A stretch of 64,000 nt of DNA from Aralia elata (Eukaryota > Streptophyta > Magnoliopsida > Apiales > Araliaceae): contig CM068380.1 of NCBI GenBank assembly GCA_034770075.1, positions 41,119,533-41,183,532 on the forward strand. The letters run 5' to 3'. The first letter of the stretch is position 1. Each line of letters begins with the position of its first letter. The notes beneath the pieces were generated by a model. That model was not told the origin of the DNA, ran no database searches, and worked only from the letters and a program-made list of their open reading frames with translations. Shown here in pieces: positions 22,581 to 33,315 of this stretch. A program made the translations under genes and the position numbers.

Positions 22581-24555
22581 TGAGTGTCTCAAAACGTAAT
22601 AATTCAATTTAAATTGAATTAATGGCAAGGGAATAAATGATTGATATTAATTAATAATTGTGGTACTTATGTGTGATTAAAATAATAGGTGTGATAATGG
22701 GTTGGGAGTACCCGACTGAATTATATTTAGCTCAATTAAAATATTATTTGGACTAACCCATTATCCCTGAAATACATAATTATACGTATTGGTGTATATT
22801 TAAAGTATGAGTACACTGTTTATGTGTGGATGTACATATATGTAGGTGTGTGTATATGTGCCCATAACTTATTTTAATGTAGTAATGATAAGTCATTATA
22901 ATTAATTTAATAATCCCAAAAGGAATTAACTTTAGTAAAATGGGGACCATTTTACTAATAAGTAAGGAAGAAATAGAGCTTGTCCCAAATTCATTTTTCC
23001 AAATAATTATCAACCGTGTATAGGCCAGTGGCCTACCCCTATATTCCTCAAACTTATTAATGGCTAGTTAGAGGTGATGATGAAGAGAGGAATGGAGGAA
23101 AAGGGAGTTGGTGACCAACTCTTCAATACCCAATGGCTTCTTCCTTCTTCCAATGGTTTGATTTTTAGGACAAAACCCAAAATTGTCCTATCCTACTTCT
23201 ATGTTGTTAAGTTTTCAAAAAAGGCTAGCAAGGAGGGAGATGATGGCTATGCAGATGATGAGGGGGGGAGTGGTTGTAATAGTGACATTCCACCAACTCT
23301 TTCATACCCAATGGTCTCTTTTTCTTCCTCTTGGTTTAATTCATTGTGCAAAGCCATGAATTGGGTAATAATTTTTCTATAAATTAGAAGCTCCCCTTCT
23401 CCATTGAATTTGCTAAGTTCTCTGTAAGATTTCTGTAATGACCGTGAATTTTAAACTCCATTATTAATTAAATATAAATTTTAATTTTTAATGAGTTAGC
23501 TTTGTATGCTTATTTAAAATTTGTGTGATTAATTGGTTATGTGAATATCTGACTTCGCGTAGTTGCCAAGATTAATTAAAGGGTGTCACTAATGGGTTAA
23601 TTAAATTAGTGAACTAACCCTAAGGTTTAATATCAAAAGAATTGATAAAGTTGTCTAGTAATTAAATATTCAAATTATTTGAATATATTGGAGGAATTTA
23701 ATTTGCATAGATTAATTTATATAATTAATATGAGCAATATTAATATTAATATTAATATTTAATAGTCCATTTAGTAATTTAATATTAACGGACTAGATTA
23801 ATTATTTAATATATTGATTCAATCTTTTATTTAATCACGGATTAGGAATTTAATGTATACTAGAGTAATTGGGTTTAAATTTTATGGTTCATTTAATTAC
23901 CTAATAGCACTAAGTTGGGACAAGAGTTATGGGACATATCCCATTTATTGTCAAACCATAGTCGGCAATAAGAGAGAGAAAAAGAAATCTGACATTAATG
24001 TGTACAGTGGAGTCACCTCCCTCAATTTTCTTAGCCGTTTATAGCCATTGCCTAGCCTATTGCTTGTTCTGATGATGAACATGATGAAGGAGGGTGTGGG
24101 TTGATGTGATCCATGCCCAACTTTCTACCAAACCTCTATTACCCAACATCTTCTTCTTCTTTCCACTGGTTAACCAAATTAGATAATTGCATTTCCCAGT
24201 TAATAGAATTGCTAAAGATTGGAACATTTGTCTTCACAATTCCAGTTGCTAAGCTCTTGTTAAAATCATATATATATAGTGAGTATTACTGAGAGTGGGA
24301 GTAATCTGCTATTAAGCATTTGAGGATTTCATTTTAACATCAAGAAGGTACACTGTGTTCTTAATTTCTTGGTTGTTAAACTCTAACGAAATCCATGATT
24401 CTTGCTAACTAATTGTTAAATGATTGTCATGTTGTTATCTGAGTCTGTATGAATGCTTGGAACCAATGTGGTTACTCTAAGATGTTGTTGGAAGGATCAA
24501 GCCATAACCATTTTTGGATTCTGCAGAAGTAGAGTCGATTCTGGGCATGTACAGG

Positions 24556-24608
24556 AGTGGCGCGGTCGTGCCACTCCCAAGGCCAAACCAAGCACGGTCG
24601 CGCCGTGC
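24556..24608 (+). repeat. GC-rich palindromes (3' LTR copy)
   Basis: GTGGC(G)C.../GTGCCAC arms at 24556-24573 and GCACGG/CCGTGC arms at 24592-24608. These match 15060-15090 in the 5' LTR, but this copy is fuller. Confidence 0.65.
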
Positions 24609-25245
24609 ACCAGTCTTGATTTTTGGTGTTCTGATGTTGCAGCATGTTAGTTACTCCATTCTTGCATGAAAATAGGGTTGCCATGTATCTAGAATCCCTG
24701 TAAATACCATGAGTTGTATATATATTGCTCTAGGTATATAATTTTTCCAAAAGAAAGCTTGAACCTTAAAATAGCTTGACAAAATTTATGTCTTTTATAT
24801 CTGACCATGTGAGCATATGTGTATGGCTTAGATATGTGATCAAATGCCTATGAGTAATGATTTCAAGTTGTCTTGCATGTACTAAGTTGCCTTGGTATGA
24901 CTTAGTGTGTTTTTCTAAAGAAATATAGAATTTAAGGACTTAGTTATCATGAAATCCAATTTCAATTAAAATAAACTTCTTTATTTTAATCATATTCCAA
25001 ATCAAAATAAACTCTTTTATTTTAATTTATCCAATTTTGAATAAAAAATAAACTCCTTTATTTTTTAATCAAATTCCAAATCAAAATAAACTCATTTATT
25101 TTAATTTACAAAAAATAAAAAAAATGAGGTCAACCCTTGATCATAAACCTTTAAAAGAAATAATCAAACAACCCTTTAAGTCAAACTTCAAACCCAGAAT
25201 TATATAGTTTAAATATTAAACATTCTGATTCATAATCAAAAGTAA

Positions 25246-25309
25246 TTCTGGTGTAGTGGTAAGGCTTCTAACTTATGACCAATAGGTCAAGGGTTCAAAA
25301 CCTTCTAGC
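25246..25309 (+). other. tRNA-like sequence with A and B boxes (copy 1)
   Basis: TGGTGTAGTGG (25249-25259) fits the pol III A box and GGTTCAAAACC (25292-25302) fits the B box, 32 bases apart. The arms do not fold into a clear cloverleaf and I cannot assign an anticodon, so it is a tRNA-derived or SINE-like remnant. It lies antisense to the copia element, in its leader. Confidence 0.6.
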
Positions 25310-25340
25310 TCTAAATTAATTATTTTATTTTTAAAGGTTG

Positions 25341-25501
25341 ACCCGTCAGCGCCACGTCAGCAGTCAACAGTTGACCAGTCAGCGCCACATCAGCAGTCAA
25401 CAGTTGACCAGTCAGCACCACGTCAGCAGCCAGTGCCACGTCATCAGTTGACTAGTCAACGTTTGACCAGTCAACGTTTGACCGTTGACTTTGACCAACG
25501 A
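25341..25501. promoter_or_regulatory. Dense TTGAC (W-box) and CACGTCA array (copy 1)
   Basis: Within about 160 bases there are about eight TTGAC and four GTCAA cores, plus several GCC(A/G)C(A/G)TCAGC units containing an ACGT core. The repeating phrase is GTTGACCAGTCAGCGCCACG and variants. TTGACC/T is the known WRKY site; TGACGTGGC is a bZIP-type site. No expression evidence can be read from sequence. Confidence 0.65.
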
Positions 25502-25623
25502 ATTTTTTTTTTAATACAAAAAATAAAATAATTTTACACAAATAGTTATGCCCAATTAAATTGTTCTAAACACATATCAATGTATATACACAATCAAAAC
25601 AATTAATAATTCGCATAAAGTTT

Positions 25624-25637
25624 GGCTCTTGATACCA
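25624..25637 (-). other. Copia primer binding site (second, truncated interior)
   Basis: The minus sense TGGTATCAAGAGCC lies next to the LTR end at 25639, a variant of the initiator-Met site. Confidence 0.8.
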
Positions 25638-25638
25638 C

Positions 25639-27450
25639 TGTTAAGTTTGTATAACGCGAACATGCAATCAAATTACATAAATATAGCGGAAGCGGGATAA
25701 AATCAGATTTTAAAATTTTATACAAACCATCACCATGATCTTTCTTTATGAATTATTAATTAAACGAAATAGATAGAGATTAAGAAATTATACCCTCGTA
25801 GAACGGTGCTTCCTCGGGTATAAGTTCAACTCCAATTCCTTCGTGTTCTCCTTGAATTCCACCGATTAAATTCCTTCCTTTGATCAACGTTAGTCACCCA
25901 AGTGTTTAGCCTCTAGAGGTGATCCACCAAGAAATAATATCTATTCAAGAAGATGGGTGTTGGCAAAACCCTAGTTTCTCTATAAAAATTGTAAGTACTC
26001 TCCACAATTCTTATGCAAGAGTGTGTAATCCTAATTTATGATAAGACTTATCTTATTTATAGATGTAGGAAAACCCTTCCCTAAACTATTTAGGATTAGG
26101 GTTTCTATTCTAATTAAACTCCTTTAATTAATTATACTCCTAATCCAATTAGGAATTCATGAGAGAGTACTTCTATTAATTAATTTTCAATCCCTATTAG
26201 GAATTAAATACTAGTAATAGTAATAATAATAATAAGACTCCTCTTATTAATTTATATTTAAAATTTCTAAAATATTAACTAGTAAATATTAAGCTATTTA
26301 ATCTATTCTATCTCCATAGACTAAATTAAATACAGTTAACTTATTATTACAATTATGTCATTTACTTCTTAAATAAATATTTTTCTTTTGCAGTGTGACC
26401 CTTTAGGTTCTCCATATTAAACTGGTTGCGAATAAATCAATTATAACAATTCTAATCTTATTTAAATAAATAAATTAAACTATTTAATTCATTTAAATAA
26501 ATAACATTTATTCTACAATAAGGGTAAGCCCCCTTAGTGATCAATGACTTTTCAGATAATATAGATTTCAACATTAATCATAAAAGAACCTTTCAGTGAA
26601 TAGTTACCGTACAATTCAATTCTTCTACCATACAATGTCCCAGTTAAATATAAGACATGAATTTACTGTCAAGTCTTATTTTATTTAATTATATGTATTT
26701 CGATTCCCAAATGCACAACTCTAAATAATGCAAATTAAAAATTCCTTTCTAATTTCATTCTGCCTTGGCCAAGGACTACTGAGTTGTCATTTATCGAATC
26801 ACATAGGACATTCACATCTTTTACTAGATGAGGTAGATTCTTTGTTGATCATTCACCTATCTCCATGCACAGCTTATTATACCCAATCATACCCTTTGAT
26901 ATACCCCAAAGGTCTTAAGGGACATGTCAAAGTATAACTCATCATACACAAGATACTATGATGATCTCAAGTCCAAGGATCACTTGTACTACTATCACTA
27001 GAGGAATTCCTATTGACAGGCGAGTAAAACTCCATTAGGTATTCCTTAGCGAGCCACGTTCAGTAAACTTATTCTCCAATAAGCACCTACATACTTGCTT
27101 TAGTGTCTCCACACAAATGATTATGAGATCAATCATCCTCTTCTTAAGAGCAAGCAACGTATGTACTAATCTATCCGGATTCACTAATCCACTTTTTAGT
27201 AATCCAACGATTAGGAACAATTTTAGTTTATGAGCTATCCAGTATTTAGATCTCATTAGCATGATCACCATCATGATTCTAAAAGCATTGCTCAAAACTA
27301 TGGGTTTATCACATTTAATATAACAGCACTATGTAGATAATGTAATATGCCTTTTAAGAAAATCAATTCTTTTATTAATAAATGAATAAGATTACAAAGT
27401 ATATGCTACATTATATCAAATATGATTGGCTTATGTGCATACTACTTTCA
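25639..27450 (-). repeat. Copia LTR (3' LTR of the coding copy, 1812 bp)
   Basis: On + it runs from TGTTAAGTTTG to ACTACTTTCA. It is homologous to 33316-35135, 62278-64000 and 12225-12552. In minus sense the TATA box TATAAATAAG is at 26052-26061, giving U3 of about 1.4 kb. Confidence 0.9.
26052..26061 (-). promoter_or_regulatory. Copia LTR TATA box
   Basis: TATAAATAAG in minus sense, in the context CATCTATAAATAAGA. It is conserved in the other LTR (33735-33744). Confidence 0.65.
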
Positions 27451-27470
27451 ATCTCCTACTTGCACTAAAG

Positions 27471-29330
27471 TTAATCGCCATGGTATCTAATACCCATCTT
27501 CTCTAAGTGACGATCAAACTGTTGTTGTGCTAAAGCTTTAGTAAATGGATCTGCAATGTTGTCTTGAGAGTCCACACGTTCCAGGGTGACATCTCCTCTT
27601 TCAATGATCTCTCTAATCAAATGAAACCGCCGCAACACGTATTTGGATTTTTGATGAGACTTGGGTTCCTTAGCCTGCGCAACAACTCCGTTGTTGTCAC
27701 AGAATAAAGGTACGGCTCCTCTAATGCTAGGAACCACTCCAAGTTCAGTTATGAACTTCTTCATCTAAATAGCTTTCTTTGCAGCTTCACTTGCAGCTAT
27801 GTACTCTGCCTGTGTCACTGAATCAACAACTGTTTGCTGCTTAGAACTTTTTCAACTCACTGCGCCACCGTTTAAGGTAAACACGTACCCTGAAACGGAT
27901 TTACTGTCATCTTGGTCTGTTTGAAAACTTGAGTCTGTATAGCCCTCTAGTTTCAATTCAGACCCACCGTAGACAAGAAATATATCCTTAGTTCTTCTTA
28001 ATTACTTTAGGATGTTTTTCATTGCCTTCCAGTGCTCTTCTCCTGGATTCGACTGATATCTACTCGTTACCCTAAGTGCATGAGCGACATCTGGTCTAGT
28101 ACATATCATACCGTACATGATAGATCCTATTGCGGAAGCATAAGGAATCTTACTCATACGGTCTCTCTCCTCAGGTGTCTTTGGGGCCTGTTTCTTGGAG
28201 AGATGTATTCCATGGCTCATCGGTATGAGACCTCTCTTGGAATCTTCCATGCTAAACTTATTTAGCATCGAGTCAATGTACTTTCCTTGGGTCAAGCCCA
28301 GCATCCTTTTAGATCTATCTCTATAGATCTTTATCCCCAAAATATAGGATGACTCACCCAAGTCCTTCATGGAGAAGTGTTTAGATAACCAAATTTTGAT
28401 CGACTGTAGCATAGGAACATCATTCCCTATCAGTAATATATCATCAACATATAATACAAGGAATGAAACAGCGCTCCCACTAACCTTCTTGTACACACAA
28501 GGTTCATCCTCTTTTTTGATAAAATCAAACCTTTTGATTATCTCATCAAAATGGATGTTCCATCTTCGAGAAGCTTGTTTCAATCCATAAATAGATCGTT
28601 GTAGCTTACAGACTTGGTTTGTTCCAACCGTTGAAACAAAACCCTCTGGATGTATCATATATACATTTTCCTCAAGCTCTCCATTGAGGAAGGCCGTTTT
28701 CATGTCCATTTGCCAGATCTCGTAGTCATAATAAGCTGCAATTGCAAGCAAAATCCGAATGGACTTGAGCATAGCTACTGGTGAGAATGTTTCATCATAG
28801 TCAACTCCTTGTCTTTGTTTGAAACCTTTTGCAACTAGTCGGGCCTTATAGGTCTCTACCTTGTCATCCGCTCCAGTCTTTCTCTTAAAGATCCATTTAC
28901 ACCCAATAGGCTTAATGCCCTCAGGTGGTGAAACCAAAGTCCATACTTGGTTTTCATACATGGAGTCCATCTCGGATTTCATGGCTTCTAGCCATTTCTC
29001 TGAGTCTTCACTACTCATAGCCTCTTCGTAAGTCAATGGATCATCATCATCTATGATGCGTACCTCATCATCATCCTCCATGATGAATCCATACCTATCA
29101 GGTATCTTCGGTACTCTTCCAGATTTACGAATAGGTAGTGGTACAGTAGGTTCTTCTACTTGGTCAGGTACCTGACTTTGATCCGTAGTATTTTGTAGTT
29201 CTTGAACTTCTTCAAGATATATCTTACTCCCACTAACCCCTTCAAGGATAAACTCCTTTTCCAAGAAGGCAGCGTGTTTCACAACAAACACCTTTTGATC
29301 AATAGGATGATAGAAATAATATCCTAAATT
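27471..29330 (-). pseudogene. pol: copia pol: reverse transcriptase and RNase H (broken)
   Basis: RT spans 29291-28002 in one frame: RKSGRVPKIPDRY, VWTLVSPPEG, GCKWIFKRK, KARLVAKGFKQ, QMDMKTAFLNGEL, SIYGLKQASRRW, the catalytic LVLYVDDILLIGND and KYIDSMLNKF. A TAA at 28002 breaks the link to RNase H (YTDSSFQTDQDD, EYIAASEAAKKA). Two further stops follow at positions where Trp is expected: TGA 27852-27854 and TAG 27765-27767. The last part (27764-27471) reads FITELGVVPSI, DNNGVVAQAKEP, DPFTKAL and ends in MGIRYHGD. Near 29325 a stop and frame change separate it from integrase. It would copy the element RNA; this copy is non-functional. Confidence 0.92.
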
Positions 29331-29875
29331 TCTTTAGGATATCCCACAAATCTACACTTATCGGATCTAGTGTTCATCTTATCATGCTCAAACCTTTTGA
29401 CATAAGCTAGACAACCCCAAGTCTTAACATACTTAAGACTAGGTTTCCTCCCTGTCCATATCTCATATGGGGTCTTTGGGACGGATTTGGTAGGTACCTT
29501 GTTAAGTAGGTATGCAGCCGTTTCTAGGGCATAACCCTAGAAGGATATTGGAAGGTCGATAAAACTCATCATGGAACGAACCATGTCCAACGATGTTCGA
29601 TTTCTCCTTTCAGATACACCATTCAACTGTGGCGTCCCTGGTGGAGTCCATTGTGAGATTATGCCATTTTCTTTGAGACAATTGAGAAACTCATTGGTCA
29701 AGTATTCCCCTTCTCGATCCGATCGAAGAATCTTAATACTCTTACCAGTTTGCTTCTCTACTTCACTTCTGAATTCTTTGAACTTTTCAAACGATTCAGA
29801 TTTGTATTTCATTAAATACACATATCCAAATCTAGAATGATCATCAGTGAAAGTAATAAAATAAGAATACCCTCC
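29331..29875 (-). pseudogene. pol: copia pol: integrase core (broken)
   Basis: In minus sense: SRFGYVYLMKYKSESF, ILRSDREGEYL (second catalytic Asp) and PQLNGVSERRNRT (catalytic Glu). A TAG at 29537-29539 stands where Trp is expected in ISFWGYALETA; further on are TPYEIWTGRKPS and VGYP. The first Asp lies in the preceding block (VHTDICGPM). Integrase inserts the cDNA. Confidence 0.9.
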
Positions 29876-30553
29876 TCATGTATTCGTTGTCATAGGTCCA
29901 CATATGTCTGTGTGTACCAACGCTAATAACTCTGTAACTCTTTCTCCTTTTTCACTAAAAGGAGATTTAGTCATCTTACCCATGAGACAAGATTCACAAG
30001 TTGGATATGATTCGTAATCAGATAGCTTTAAAAGCCCGTCTTTATGCAACTTGGTTAATCTTGTTTCATTGATATGACCGAGTCTGCAGTGCCACATAAA
30101 GGTATAATTAACATCATCTCTTTTTCTTTTCTTAATTTGTTCAATTTGAAGTATATTTTCATGTAAGTCAAGTATGTAAAGTCCATTCAGTAGGTTCCCA
30201 ACACCATATAAAACATTTTTATTATAAATAGAACATCTGTTGTTCTTTATTATAATATCAAAACCATCTATATCTAATACAGAAATTGAAATAATGTTTT
30301 TAATGAGTGTTCGAATGTAATAACAATTATTTAAACTAATGAACTTGCCCGAAGACAGTGTTAAACAATAAGTCCCTACAGCTAATGCAGCAACCTTTGC
30401 TCCATTTCCCACTCGTAGGACAACTTCATCCTTGTTCAGCTTTCTACTTCTGCTTAGTCCCTGCATATTATTACATATGTGAGAACTACAGCCGGTATCT
30501 AATACCCAAGTAGAATTTTGACTTTCAAAAAAATTAATTTCAATCATGAACAA
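29876..30553 (-). pseudogene. pol: copia protease and GAG-pre-integrase domain
   Basis: The frame starts at 30553. It holds the protease site WVLDTGCSSHIC and then the zinc-binding pre-integrase domain (WHCRLGHINETRL ... CESCLMGKMTKSPFS), ending VHTDICGPMTTNT and a TGA at 29876-29878. The start codon shown is only the first Met after a stop in gag; in the parent the frame is continuous with gag. Confidence 0.9.
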
Positions 30554-30555
30554 AC

Positions 30556-31410
30556 CTAGATCGGAAGTCGAAGCTTCTCCAAGCTTCTTTTGGTTCGCAA
30601 GATACTCCTTGCAGTTCCTCTTCTAGTGTTCTGGCTTATTGCAATGGTAGCAAATTCCTTTGCTATCTGGATCAGGTTTTTTTTATCCTTTCTCTTCGCC
30701 TTGCCCTTAGCCTTCTTGTTTTTCTTCTTTTCTGAAGATACCTTGGGCCTCTTCCTTTTCTTGGAAGAATCATCCACTAGTAAGACTTGGTTCTTGTTGG
30801 ATGAGAAGTGACCTTCAGCAGTTTTCAGCATGTTAAGTAGCTCAGGCAAGCTGATGTCCAACTTATTCATGTGAAAATTCACAACAAATTGTGAGAAGGT
30901 GTCCAGGAGTGACTGCAAGATCGAATCTTGGCTTAACTCCCCATCCATCACGAACCCTAGCTGTCCAAGTTGTTCAATCAGATTGATCATCTTAAGAACA
31001 TGAGTCTCAACACCAGTGCCCTCGGTTATACGAGATCGGAAGAGCTCCTTAGATATCTGATATCTAGCAGTCCTACTTTGCTCACCATACAACTCTTTGA
31101 GGTGCAGCAATATAGTAGGAGCATCCATAGTTTCATGCTGACGCTGAAGCTTGTTACTCATGGATGCGAGCATGATGCATTGAGCCAGAATTGCATCATC
31201 TTGCCACTTTCTGAAAGTAGCAATCTCTTCCTCAGGGGCTGTTTCTGCAACACTTGCAGGGACTAGCGAATTTAGGACATAAGAAATCTTTTCAGCAGTG
31301 AGAACAATTCTCAGATTTCTTAACCAGTCCGTGTAATTCAGTCCGATCAGTTTGTTAGCATCAAGTATGCTACGCAGTGATAGTGAGTTTGACATTTTTA
31401 AATTCTGCAT
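30556..31410 (-). pseudogene. gag: copia gag (UBN2-type) with frameshift and stop in the zinc knuckle
   Basis: The likely start is the MSNSLSLRSIL codon at 31395. The core reads LIGLNYTDWLRNLRIVL, LQRQHETMDAPTILLHLKELYGE and ISLPELLNMLKTAEG, followed by a Lys-rich stretch. A run of eight T on + (30677-30684) carries a frame slip; beyond it the other frame gives a CCHC knuckle starting CYHCNKPEH, where the next residue (Trp in relatives) is TAG at 30623-30625. Gag would form the particle. The antisense frame at 30590-30811 is a shadow. Confidence 0.9.
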
Positions 31411-32616
31411 GTGAAAATAGACAACATTTTAGCATACATTCATTTAATTAATTACCAAAATAAATTAGGTCTTTATTTAAATTGGTATCTCCCACTATTT
31501 TCATCAAACTATATTACCCTCAATTTATAGTTCGGCAAATCTAATTAAAGATTTGCTAGTGAGAATAAGGATCCCATTTTAAATGTATATAGCCTTGTGT
31601 GTGCACAACAAACTATTTATAAATAAATAGGTAGACAACTATTATCAATTACATCACTATGTAACTCCTTGTATTTTGTCTCTTAGATTATAATGGTCAA
31701 GTATCTGCACATCCGAACTAAAATAATCTAAGTTAAGTCCAACCTAGCACTTTCATATATGTGAAGAGAAAAAGACCGCCCTTGTGTGTGCACAACAAAC
31801 TTATATTAAATATTTAATACTATATTGTTTTACCATGCTAGAAGGCGACGTTCGATATTCCTAATATCTTTGAACGCTTAGGACTTAATATTATTTCTTT
31901 GAGGGGTTTGTTATTATTAGTCTCATCTTATTTAGCGTTCATGCACACATATATATAAAATACACGTCATATTATTTAACATGCGAAACATGTTATATAT
32001 AATATATAATATATATATATATAGTAATCATGCACATATAGAATACTATATTCTACCCGGATTGATTATGGACTTTTATTCTAGTTTGGTTCACTAGAGC
32101 CACCAAGTGAACCAAAAGGTCAAACCTAGGGTGCAAGAATTAAATTTAAATATAACTATTATATTTAAACCCGGGCTCCATTACAAACGGGTCTTCATGC
32201 ACTCCTTGCTCCTTTGTCTCCAATTCTTCAAAATTAATTCTAACTAGTCCTATTACAAAAAACTATTTACAATAAATAGAAACCTTGATCAGCAGTCAAA
32301 GAAAAGTACATAGGAGGAAGATAGAATTTACATCAAGAAAAACTAGAGAAAACGAGGTACGCAAACCCCATTTATAAAAACACATTCATTCAAGCATCCT
32401 CTAAAATAAATCCAATCACACATTGGTCAGTAGTCCATAATCAATCCCTATTTATTATCATACATATCTCCATATGCATCAATAAATAATATTCATCTCA
32501 TGAATAATAAAATCATTCCATATATGCATTGATATCATTTAATGGGCAATATTAGTTAGTATAAAATCCAATTTCAACTCCAGTTAGTTATCATGGAATC
32601 CAATTCCAACTCTAAT
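31411..32616 (-). other. Copia leader, non-coding
   Basis: There is no frame of note. A (TA)-rich run is near 31985-32025. TTGTGTGTGCACAACAAAC occurs twice (31593 and 31783 regions). The splice or packaging signals of the element would be expected here, but none can be named. Confidence 0.5.
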
Positions 32617-32960
32617 TAGTTATTATGAAATCCAATTTCAATTAAAATAAACTTCTTTATTTTAATCATATTCCAAATCAAAATAAACTCTTTTATTTTA
32701 ATTTATCCAATTTTGAATAAAAAATAAACTCCTTTATTTTTTAATCAAATTCTAAATCAAAATAAACTCCTTTATTTTTTAATCAAATTCCAAATCAAAA
32801 TAAACTCCTTTATTTTAATTTATAAAAAATAAAAAAAAATGAGGTCAACCCTTGATCATAAACCTTTAAAAGAAATAATCAAACAAGCCTTAAAGTCAAA
32901 CTTCAAACCCAGAATTATATAGTTTAAATATTAAACATTCTGATTCATAATCAAAAGTGA

Positions 32961-33024
32961 TTCTGGTTTAGTGGTAAGGCTTCTAACTTATGACCAATAG
33001 GTCAAGGGTTCAAAACCTTCTAGC
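32961..33024 (+). other. tRNA-like sequence with A and B boxes (copy 2)
   Basis: This is the same block as 25246-25309 with TGGTTTAGTGG and GGTTCAAAACC. Both copies keep both boxes intact despite differences around them. Confidence 0.6.
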
Positions 33025-33050
33025 TCCAAATTAATTATTTCATTTTTAAA

Positions 33051-33160
33051 AGTTGACCAGTCAGTGCCACGTCAGCAGCCAGTGCCACGTCATCAGTTGA
33101 CCAGTCAACGTTTGACCAGTCAACGGTCAACGTTTGACCATTGACTTTGACCAACGGATT
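33051..33160. promoter_or_regulatory. TTGAC (W-box) and CACGTCA array (copy 2)
   Basis: A shorter version of 25341-25501 with fewer repeat units, so the array length has changed between copies. Confidence 0.65.
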
Positions 33161-33300
33161 TTTTTTTAAAAAAAAAAACTTTTTTTTTTAATAAAAAAAA
33201 TAAAATAATTTTACATAAACAGTTATGCCCAATTAAATTGTTCTAAACACATATCAATGTATATACACAATCAAAATAATTAATAATTCGCATAAAGTTT

Positions 33301-33314
33301 GGCTCTTGATACCA
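33301..33314 (-). other. Copia primer binding site
   Basis: The minus sense TGGTATCAAGAGCC is one base from the 5' LTR end at 33316. Confidence 0.88.
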
Positions 33315-33315
33315 C

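Larger units (their letters stand above)
24940..25638 (-). repeat. Truncated second copia leader
   Basis: It is homologous to 32617-33315. It contains AT-rich short tandem repeats (AAATAAACTCCTTTATTTTAAT type, 24958-25115), the tRNA-like block, the TTGAC/ACGT array and the primer site (25624-25637). Confidence 0.85.

Noticed and set aside
23074..23382. A 102-codon frame
   Set aside because: It is within the 3' LTR of the 13133-36563 element, has no motif, and there is no sign of conservation.
25246..25309. Functional tRNA gene
   Set aside because: A and B boxes are present but the acceptor and anticodon stems do not pair well, so only a tRNA-like remnant is supported.
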